Below, in pieces: positions 21,760 to 27,933 of a stretch of 33,989 nt of DNA (position 1 is its first letter; the number at the start of each line of letters is the position of its first letter). Below the pieces are notes generated by a model. That model ran no database searches. It was not told where the DNA came from and saw only the letters and a program-made list of their open reading frames with translations. A program made the translations under genes and the position numbers. This stretch comes from CAZGWJ01 sp964529445 (GTDB taxonomy: Bacteria; Oederibacteriota; Muellerivitia; Muellerivitales; Muellerivitaceae), in contig CAZGWJ010000023.1 in NCBI GenBank assembly GCA_964529445.1, positions 1 through 33,989 of the forward strand, given 5' to 3'.

Positions 21760-22305
21760 ATGACACCCGACACCGACAACCTGGGCTGGATCGACATGGA
21801 AATGACCGGACTGGACCCCGCTTCCTGCGTTGTGCTGGAGATCGCCACGCTCGTCACGGACAAGGACCTGAACGTCCTGGCCGAGGGGCCCGTCCTGGCC
21901 GTGCACCAGCCCGAGGAGACCCTGTCGGCCATGGACGACTGGAACAAGACGCACCACGGCCGGTCAGGCCTGCTGGACCGGGTCCGCGAATCCAAGGTGA
22001 CGATTTCGCAGGCCGAAGAGGAAACGATCCGGTTCCTCGCCCAATGGATCCCTCCGGGAAAGAGCCCCCTTTGCGGCAATTCGGTGCACCAGGACAGACG
22101 TTTCCTTCAAACCTATCTGCCCACCCTGGATTCCTTCTTCCATTACCGCATCGTGGACGTCTCCACGGTGAAGGAACTGGTACGGCGCTGGTATCCCGGC
22201 CTCCCCGAATTCGAGAAGAGGAAGGCGCATCTGGCGCTCGATGACATACGGGAATCGGTCGCCGAGCTGCGGTACTACAGGGAAAAGGTGTTCCGGGCCC
22301 CCTGA
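21760..22305 (+). CDS. orn: Oligoribonuclease
   Basis: Orn is a DEDDh 3'-5' exonuclease that degrades RNA fragments of 2-5 nt and the pGpG left from c-di-GMP breakdown. The 181 residues match the family. Visible catalytic motifs: Exo I 'W-I-D-M-E-M-T-G-L-D' (Asp12, Glu14), Exo II 'C-G-N-S-V-H-Q-D-R-R-F-L', and Exo III 'A-H-L-A-L-D-D-I-R-E-S' with the His and Asp. ATG 21760 matches the family start; the ribosome site is weak (GGTGAA). A c-di-GMP synthase is the next gene on this strand, so pGpG removal may be part of its local relevance. Confidence 0.96.
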   Translation: MTPDTDNLGWIDMEMTGLDPASCVVLEIATLVTDKDLNVLAEGPVLAVHQPEETLSAMDDWNKTHHGRSGLLDRVRESKVTISQAEEETIRFLAQWIPPGKSPLCGNSVHQDRRFLQTYLPTLDSFFHYRIVDVSTVKELVRRWYPGLPEFEKRKAHLALDDIRESVAELRYYREKVFRAP

Positions 22306-22375
22306 ATACCGGAACCTCCCAAGCCGAAGCCCGTTTTTAGTCGCCCATCACCGGCCTTCTTTGATATACCGCATG

Positions 22376-22395
22376 CAATGCAACCGATTGCATTG
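22376..22395. promoter_or_regulatory. Perfect 8-bp inverted repeat, operator-like
   Basis: CAATGCAA, CCGA, TTGCATTG form a 20-bp dyad in the 256-bp region before the diguanylate cyclase. The short arms without G/C-rich stem or T-run suggest a protein-binding site rather than a terminator. The binding protein is unknown. Confidence 0.4.
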
Positions 22396-22561
22396 GGCTC
22401 TTTTCACATGAAAACGCTTGAATGAAGTAAAACATTTTCCAAAAAACGCATGGAGCACTCGGATTGGCTGTCATCCCAGCGCGCGCAGGAGCATAATCCC
22501 TGCATCAGCGGCAATGCAGCCGTTTGTCACCGAACCCGATCGAGGCGGTCGAATCAACCCG

Positions 22562-23689
22562 ATGCCAATCAAGAAGAAGAAACCCTTGAAGGGGTCTAAA
22601 ACCGTTTCCCGTCCTGACCGCTCCTACCTTCACGACCAGTTGGAGGTCCTGAGCCGCGGCATCCGTTCCCTCTACCACTCCAGCGAGGACATTCAGTTCT
22701 CGAAACCCCTCCCTTCCCTCCTGAAATCCATCCTGAAGGGTTTGAAGGCCGCCACGGGCATCTCCCATGCGGCCATCTTCCTTTATGAGAACCCGGACGA
22801 GGCGCAATACGCCTTCCTCCAGGGATGCGTGAGCGTGGGGCTCTCGGATCGGAAGATCTCGGAGATCCGGACCCCGCTCGAGGTCGACGAGGAGGACACC
22901 CTGCTTCTCGTCCATCCCCTGGCCGGGCCGGAAGTCCGGGATACCCGCTGTGTCCGGCGTTTAAGCGACCATTTCCGGGAAGTCCTGAAGATCGACAACC
23001 CGGAGATGCAGGTCCTCGAACTCCGCAACCAGCTCGTCGGGCTTCTCGTGTACGAGAGACCCGAGGATCCCTTCTCCCGCCACGAGATCACCGTGCTCTT
23101 CGCGCGCCAGGCCGCTTTCACCATCGACAACGCCCGGCTCTTCAACAAGGTGGAGGAGATGGCCCTGAGGGACACCCTGACGGGCCTGTACAACCGCCGC
23201 TACATCCAGCAGATCCTGGATTACGAACTGAATCGTTCCCGGCGTTACCGCCACCCCCTCTCGCTCATCTTCATCGACATCGACCACTTCAAGCAGGTCA
23301 ACGATACCTACGGCCATGCCATGGGCGACAAGTTCCTCAAGCAGGTGGCGGCCAAGCTTTCCGGCCTCTTCCGGACCACCGACGTGATCAGCCGCTACGC
23401 CGGCGACGAGTTCCTGGCGGTGCTTCCCAGCACCCACGCGGAGGGGGCCTCGATCCTGGCCCAACGCATCCGCAACGTCCTGGACAAGTACGTCATCATG
23501 TGCCGCGGCCGATCGCTGACCATCACGGTTTCCATCGGTTTGGCCACCTACGACGGCGAGGAGGGCGTTGGCAGTTCGACGCTCCTGGACCGCGCCGACC
23601 AGGCCATGTACGAGGCCAAGGCCGCAGGTCGCAATTGCATGAAGGTGTTCCAGGCACCCGAAGCCGCCGCCATCGGAGATAGAAGGTAG
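22562..23689 (+). CDS. Diguanylate cyclase with GAF-like sensor and GGDEF domain
   Basis: The 375-residue cytoplasmic protein has an N-terminal GAF-like domain (~30-185: 'L-K-A-A-T-G-I-S-H-A-A-I-F-L-Y', ending in 'F-A-R-Q-A-A-F-T-I-D-N-A-R-L-F'). A linker helix leads to the canonical 'R-D-T-L-T-G-L-Y-N-R-R-Y' that opens GGDEF. The signature is A-G-D-E-F (about residue 279), an accepted active variant, and R-T-T-D five residues before it is an intact inhibitory I-site for c-di-GMP feedback. The protein makes c-di-GMP from two GTP. I favour ATG 22562 (M-P-I-K-K-K-K), though in-frame starts upstream at 22514 or 22418 cannot be excluded. It converges on a PilZ receptor gene. Confidence 0.93.
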   Translation: MPIKKKKPLKGSKTVSRPDRSYLHDQLEVLSRGIRSLYHSSEDIQFSKPLPSLLKSILKGLKAATGISHAAIFLYENPDEAQYAFLQGCVSVGLSDRKISEIRTPLEVDEEDTLLLVHPLAGPEVRDTRCVRRLSDHFREVLKIDNPEMQVLELRNQLVGLLVYERPEDPFSRHEITVLFARQAAFTIDNARLFNKVEEMALRDTLTGLYNRRYIQQILDYELNRSRRYRHPLSLIFIDIDHFKQVNDTYGHAMGDKFLKQVAAKLSGLFRTTDVISRYAGDEFLAVLPSTHAEGASILAQRIRNVLDKYVIMCRGRSLTITVSIGLATYDGEEGVGSSTLLDRADQAMYEAKAAGRNCMKVFQAPEAAAIGDRR

Positions 23690-23695
23690 GAAATA

Positions 23696-23739
23696 TAACT
23701 TGAAACCTCTGATTTGAATTTTTCAGAGGTTTCAAGTTA
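23696..23739. repeat. 17-bp perfect inverted repeat between GGDEF and PilZ genes
   Basis: Arms at 23696-23712 and 23723-23739 (TAACTTGAAACCTCTGA and its complement) surround a 10-nt AT-rich loop. The stem is moderately G/C-poor and there is no clear T-run outside it. It lies six bases after the cyclase stop and could terminate or stabilise both convergent transcripts. The right arm runs into GTTAGAAG, a word recurring in other spacers. Confidence 0.8.
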
Positions 23740-23823
23740 GAAGATATATCAGCAAGCAGACCGAAAGCGTTATCCCATCCCCAATCATCCGCGCCACCCG
23801 TCTTGATTCGCCACCCATGCCGT

Positions 23824-24480
23824 TTATTCGCCGAATTTGTTCCGGTCCTTCACAAAGGCCTCCAGCCGTTCCTGGTGCGTCGGGATCAGGGTCCCGAACT
23901 TCACGCGGATCTTGTACATGGCCTCACGGGCCTTGAGAATGCGCGAGCAGGACACGACCTGTCCCTTCACCGTGATGCTGCCCGTCACGTTGGGAAGGTG
24001 CAGTTCCATGCCGATGGTGGTCTTGGGCGAGATGGGCTCCTTGGCGTTGAACACGATCCCGGTCGAACTGATGTTGAGGGCCAGGGTGTGGTAGACGGAA
24101 AGAAGTCCCCGGCCGCCCAACAGCTCGTAGACGACCGGGATCAGGGCGTCCACCCGCGAGGCCTTGCGGCGCTGTTCCACGCTCAATTCATCCGCCCCGG
24201 GGCGGAGAACGGTGAACAGAGCCACCGGCTTGTGCTCCACCTGGAGCACCGAGGCCGAGAACAGCACGAAGACGTTGCGATGATTGAACCCGATCTCGAC
24301 CTGGTCACCTGCCGCAAGGGGGACCAAACGGCCCTTCTGGATGGGGTGGCCGACCTGGAGGTACTTACCGAGCACCGCCTCGATGCGGCTCTTGTGCCAT
24401 TCGGGCGCCCCGGGACGGCGCACCAGGACGGCCTTGTTCTCCTGGAGTTCGTGGAGCTGGAGGAGGGAATCCTTCGCCAT
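23824..24480 (-). CDS. PilZ-domain c-di-GMP receptor, YcgR-like
   Basis: The 218-residue protein has an N-terminal YcgR_2-like beta-barrel (~10-95) and a C-terminal PilZ domain (~103-210). The c-di-GMP-binding residues are present: R-x-x-x-R as R-K-A-S-R (105-109) and N-x-S-x-x-G as N-I-S-S-T-G (136-141). YcgR-type proteins bind flagellar motor parts and slow swimming when c-di-GMP is high; other PilZ proteins act on polysaccharide synthesis. ATG 24480 has AAGGAG about six bases upstream, and the conserved sequence begins there. It faces the diguanylate cyclase gene, making a compact producer-receptor pair. Confidence 0.9.
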   Translation of the reverse strand: MAKDSLLQLHELQENKAVLVRRPGAPEWHKSRIEAVLGKYLQVGHPIQKGRLVPLAAGDQVEIGFNHRNVFVLFSASVLQVEHKPVALFTVLRPGADELSVEQRRKASRVDALIPVVYELLGGRGLLSVYHTLALNISSTGIVFNAKEPISPKTTIGMELHLPNVTGSITVKGQVVSCSRILKAREAMYKIRVKFGTLIPTHQERLEAFVKDRNKFGE

Positions 24481-24579
24481 GGTCGTCTCCTTGGTCAAGA
24501 AGTCGGGGCCGAATACCTGCATTCTAGCCCTTTGCCCTTGCCCATTTCCACACACACTTTTCAAGAAGAGGATCCATTT

Positions 24580-24710
24580 ACCGCAAAGACGCGAAGGGCG
24601 CGAAGTTATTCAAACAAACATCGGAATAACAGCCTTGATCTTCCCCCGGATGGCGCAGAAATCAGTTGTGCTTAATACCATGCTTTTCTTCGAGCCTTCG
24701 TGGTGGATCT
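24580..24710. repeat. Interspersed-repeat remnant with inverted ends
   Basis: The left end (24580-24605) is ACCGCAAAGACGCGAAGG plus GCGCGAAG. The right end, read on the other strand (24706-24685), is of the CCACGAAGGCTCGAAG type. Both belong to a class of ACCGCAAAGACGCGAAG-like repeats I know from environmental bacterial genomes. Arranged in opposite orientation around about 80 bp of AT-richer DNA, they resemble a decayed MITE. No coding is seen in it. Confidence 0.4.
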
Positions 24711-24720
24711 GTTGGCGCGG

Positions 24721-26238
24721 TCAGGAGACGGCGAAGAGCTTGCTTTGCTGGAGGGGCGGGGCTGAATCATCGAGGACCTTGATGGTCTGCAGTTTCGCGT
24801 CCGATTGCCCGTTGATCCGCGCTCCCGAATCGAGGACGTTCATCAGGTACGTATAGATCTCCTGCGTGATGACCTCTCCCGGGCAGAGTACCGGGATCCC
24901 CGGGGGATAGGGGCACACGATCTCGGCACAGACCTTCCCCACCGACCTCTTGAAAGGGATCTTCCGGGTAGGCCCCGCGATGGCCTCCCGGGGGTTCATC
25001 TCCTTCTTGGGCACGAAGGATGGCAAAGCAATCCGACGGCGCTTCTTCTGGTTCAGGAACATGTCCTTGTAGTCCACCACGATCTTCCGGAGGGCCTGGA
25101 TGAGCCGTTTCATCTCCTTCTCCGTGTTGCCGTAGGAGACGAAGAGCAGGAGATGCTGGAAATCGCCGAGCTCGGCCTGGATGCCGTACTCGGAGTTCAG
25201 GATCATCGCCAGGTCGTGACCGGCATAGTTGATGCCCTTCGTGGAGATGGCCAGCTTGGTGGGATCGAGATCAAGCCCCGGAAGAGCCTTCACCTGTTCA
25301 CGCGTGAGGCAGGAAAGCCCGGGGATCTTGTTGATCTCGCGACGCGCGGCCTCGCACAAGCGCAGGACCTTTTCGAGGAGCTTCTCCCCCTCCAGGGCCA
25401 TCTGCCGGCGAACCTGGTCCAGGGATGCCAGGACGACATAGGAAGGGCTGGTGGTCTGGAGCATCTGGAGGGTGGTTTTGAGGCGCATGATGTCCACCCG
25501 GGAACCCTTCACATGGAGCATGGAACCCTGGCTGAGGGCCGCCAAGTGCTTGTGCGTGGACTCGACGCACACATCGGCCCCGCAATCCATCGCCGACTTG
25601 GGCAAGGAGGGGTGGAAATGAAGGTGCGGCCCGTGCGCCTGGTCCACCAGGAGGATCTTGTCGCTCCGGTGGACGATCTCGGCGATGGCCTCGAGGTCGG
25701 TGGTCATCCCGAAATAGTTGGGACTGGTGACGAGCACCGCGCGGGCTCCGGGATTCAAGCGGAGGGCCTCCTCCACCCGGTCGGGCGTGAGGTTCAGGAA
25801 GAGGTCCAGTCCCTCGTCCACGCGGGGCATCATGTACACCGGTTCCGCACCCGCCAAAATGACCGCCGAAACGACCGACTTGTGTGCGTTCCGCGGGATG
25901 ATGATCTTGTCTCCCGGATCGCAGACCGAGAGAATCATGGCCTGATTGCCGCCGGTGGTGCCGTTCACCAGGAAGAAGGAATAGTCGGCCCCGTAGGCCT
26001 GGGCCGCCAGAATCTGGGCCTCCTTGATGACGGAAGAGGGCTCGTGCAGGGAATCCACCTCCTGCATGACGGAGAGGTCCATGCGGAAGACCTTCTCGCC
26101 CACGAACTTACGGAACGGTTTGGGGATGCCCTGGCCGTGCTTGTGCCCGGGCGTGTGATAGGAGATCTTCTTCTCATCGGCATACTGAACGAGCGCGTCG
26201 TAGAGGGGGACGCGGTTCTGCTGCTGGTAGAGCGGCAT
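24721..26238 (-). CDS. speA: Orn/Lys/Arg decarboxylase family, probable arginine decarboxylase
   Basis: This PLP enzyme of fold type I matches the short SpeA-like group of basic amino acid decarboxylases (~490 residues; here 505). Visible are 'Y-H-T-P-G-H-K-H-G-Q-G' (substrate entrance), 'L-V-N-G-T-T-G-G-N-Q-A' (PLP phosphate), Asp199 in 'L-V-D-Q-A-H-G' and the Schiff-base Lys230 in S-T-H-K-H. The C-terminal domain contains 'P-Y-P-P-G-I-P-V-L-C-P-G-E'. Arginine is favoured as substrate because speE- and speD-type genes sit immediately upstream; lysine or ornithine cannot be excluded from sequence alone. The start is five bases after the SpeE stop, so the two are coupled. Confidence 0.9.
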   Translation of the reverse strand: MPLYQQQNRVPLYDALVQYADEKKISYHTPGHKHGQGIPKPFRKFVGEKVFRMDLSVMQEVDSLHEPSSVIKEAQILAAQAYGADYSFFLVNGTTGGNQAMILSVCDPGDKIIIPRNAHKSVVSAVILAGAEPVYMMPRVDEGLDLFLNLTPDRVEEALRLNPGARAVLVTSPNYFGMTTDLEAIAEIVHRSDKILLVDQAHGPHLHFHPSLPKSAMDCGADVCVESTHKHLAALSQGSMLHVKGSRVDIMRLKTTLQMLQTTSPSYVVLASLDQVRRQMALEGEKLLEKVLRLCEAARREINKIPGLSCLTREQVKALPGLDLDPTKLAISTKGINYAGHDLAMILNSEYGIQAELGDFQHLLLFVSYGNTEKEMKRLIQALRKIVVDYKDMFLNQKKRRRIALPSFVPKKEMNPREAIAGPTRKIPFKRSVGKVCAEIVCPYPPGIPVLCPGEVITQEIYTYLMNVLDSGARINGQSDAKLQTIKVLDDSAPPLQQSKLFAVS

Positions 26239-26243
26239 CCGGA

Positions 26244-27185
26244 TCAGCCGAGGGGTTTCTGGTCGCCGCTCATCTTGTAGGTGAGCGGCTTGCTGTCCTC
26301 GATGATGATCTTCATGTCCTCGATGCCCCGCCTCATGTAACGGGGCAGGAAGAAAAGACCCTCGTGGGTCTCACCGTCGTAGTAACGCAGACCCGAGACG
26401 CCTCGTTCCTTCAGGATGCGATCCACGTCGTCGCGCTTGAGGAGCTTCGGGTCCAGCGTCTTGGACGCCATCGTGAAGCTCCAGGGGATGTCGAAGGAGG
26501 GAACGTTGGCCGGCCAGGAATAGACCAGCGGGAACACCTGCTTCAAGGTGCGGTGGATGGCGGCCAGGCAACCGATCTCCTTCTCGGCCGAACAACCGGA
26601 TTGCAGGGAGATGATGCCGCCTTCGGAAAGTTTCGACTGCACGAGACGGTAGAACTCGACGGTGTAAAGGAGGTAGGCCGGTCCCGCCTCGACGGGTTCC
26701 GGGATGTCGATGATGATGACGTCGAAGGTTTCCTTGGAATTCTCAAGGAACTTCCGCCCATCCTCGAAACGCAGTTCGGTGCGTTTGTCCTTGAAGGCGC
26801 CCCGATGCCACTCGGGCATGTACTGGTCGCACAACTCGACGACCCGCTGATCGATGTCGATCATCCAGCATTTCTCAACGGTGTTGTGACGAAGCACCTC
26901 GTAAAGGGTGGCTCCCTCGCCCCCTCCGACGATCAACACCTTCTTCGGCTTGGGGCAAGAAACCATGGCAGGATGGACCAGGTTCTCGTGGTAGATGAAC
27001 TCGTCACCCTGGGCGGACTGCATATGTCCGTCCAGGATCAGGCACTTCCCGTAATGGGTCGAATACATGACCTCCACCTTCTGGTAGGGCGTCCTCTCGG
27101 AGGCGTAAATCTTCGAGATGCCGCGCATGTGCGCTTCATCCTGTGAGTAATACTCGATATGCCAAAACGGATTCGGGTTCTCCAT
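26244..27185 (-). CDS. speE: Aminopropyltransferase (spermidine/thermospermine-synthase family)
   Basis: The enzyme transfers the aminopropyl group of decarboxylated S-adenosylmethionine to an amine. The 313-residue protein has the N-terminal beta domain ('L-I-L-D-G-H-M-Q-S-A-Q-G-D-E-F-I-Y-H-E'), the Rossmann motif G-G-G-E-G (87-91), D-I-D (110-112) and E-D-G-R (141-144). The active-site segment is D-I-P-E-P-V-E-A-G-P-A-Y-L-L-Y-T, with catalytic Asp160. Where many spermidine synthases have D-S-T-D-P, position 163 is Glu. 'L-R-H-N-T-V-E-K' and 'P-E-W-H-R-G-A-F' resemble the ACL5/archaeal-like branch, so the acceptor could be agmatine, spermidine or putrescine. ATG 27185 has AAGGTGGAG just upstream. 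Confidence 0.92.
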   Translation of the reverse strand: MENPNPFWHIEYYSQDEAHMRGISKIYASERTPYQKVEVMYSTHYGKCLILDGHMQSAQGDEFIYHENLVHPAMVSCPKPKKVLIVGGGEGATLYEVLRHNTVEKCWMIDIDQRVVELCDQYMPEWHRGAFKDKRTELRFEDGRKFLENSKETFDVIIIDIPEPVEAGPAYLLYTVEFYRLVQSKLSEGGIISLQSGCSAEKEIGCLAAIHRTLKQVFPLVYSWPANVPSFDIPWSFTMASKTLDPKLLKRDDVDRILKERGVSGLRYYDGETHEGLFFLPRYMRRGIEDMKIIIEDSKPLTYKMSGDQKPLG

Positions 27186-27283
27186 GTCTCCACCTTTTCG
27201 GGCTAATTCAGGCGACAAAAATCCCCTTATGTGCCTTGTGTGTCCGCAAAGTGACAGTACCACCTATTGAGGCACACAGGCAC

Positions 27284-27328
27284 AAAAAAAGCGACAACCG
27301 TAACCGGATCGGTTACTTGGCGGTCGCT
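27284..27328 (-). terminator. Intrinsic terminator overlapping the 3' end of speD
   Basis: On the minus strand an outer stem AGCGAC / GTCGCT (27328-27323, 27295-27290) and an inner stem GTAACCG / CGGTTAC are followed by T7 (27290-27284). The speD stop codon TAA (27315-27313) lies inside the hairpin. It would separate speD from speE-speA unless polymerase reads through, for example when ribosomes reach the stop codon. Confidence 0.8.
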
Positions 27329-27714
27329 ACTGTGCCGGGTTTATGAGATAGCTGCCCTTTGGGTAGGTGAAGGGTCCCGCGCTTCATCTCGATCGCGGTG
27401 GAATTCTCCGCTTTCAAACCGTCGCGGATCACTTTCTCGGCGATCCACGGATCGATCTCGGAGCCGCAAGTGAAGACATCCACAGCGGCATAACCGTATT
27501 CGGGCCAGGTATGGACGGCGAGATGGGATTCCGAAATGACAACGACCCCGCTCACGCCGTGAGGGTTGAACTTGTGAAAGACCTGTTCCACGACCGTGGC
27601 TTTGGCCTTTCTGGCAGCATCAACGAAAAGTTTCGTCACGAACTTCTCGTCATCTAGAGCCTTTCGATCGCAGTTGTAGAACTCGATCAAAAGATGCGTA
27701 CCAAGTGCGTTCAA
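27313..27714 (-). CDS. speD: S-adenosylmethionine decarboxylase proenzyme, class 1B
   Basis: The enzyme makes decarboxylated AdoMet, the aminopropyl donor for SpeE. The 133-residue proenzyme has the expected order of active residues: self-cleavage between Glu62 and Ser63 in S-E-S-H (Ser63 becomes the pyruvoyl group), His68 and Cys83 (F-T-C-G), the same numbering as the well-studied Thermotoga enzyme. The N-terminus 'A-L-G-T-H-L-L-I-E-F-Y-N-C-D' is conserved, so the TTG at 27714 is the only workable start; an in-frame TGA lies 9-12 bases before it. AAAGGTGG is 12 bases upstream, a rather long spacing. It has its own strong promoter and a terminator at its end. Confidence 0.96.
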   Translation of the reverse strand: MNALGTHLLIEFYNCDRKALDDEKFVTKLFVDAARKAKATVVEQVFHKFNPHGVSGVVVISESHLAVHTWPEYGYAAVDVFTCGSEIDPWIAEKVIRDGLKAENSTAIEMKRGTLHLPKGQLSHKPGTVATAK

Positions 27715-27760
27715 TTTGAAATATCACCACCTTTCCTCGTTTGTTACGAACTTTGCTGAA

Positions 27761-27788
27761 AGTATAAATCCCCTGTATCATATGTCAA
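27761..27788 (-). promoter_or_regulatory. Strong sigma-70 promoter of speD
   Basis: On the minus strand TTGACA (27788-27783), a 16-base spacer and TATACT (27766-27761) give a perfect -35 and a five-of-six -10. The start of transcription would be near 27754, leaving an untranslated leader of about 40 bases with AAAGGTGG. It is the best consensus promoter in the window. Confidence 0.85.
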
Positions 27789-27933
27789 GAAAAAATTGGA
27801 TTCCGGGCCTCGTGCGGAAATTTATCCACGAGGACCCCGCGAGTCGTACGATGATGATCGAAGCTGCCGTATTCAGGAACGGGCGGCGGATGTCGGCAAC
27901 CTTCTACCCGATCAGCAACCGAGGTGTAAATTC

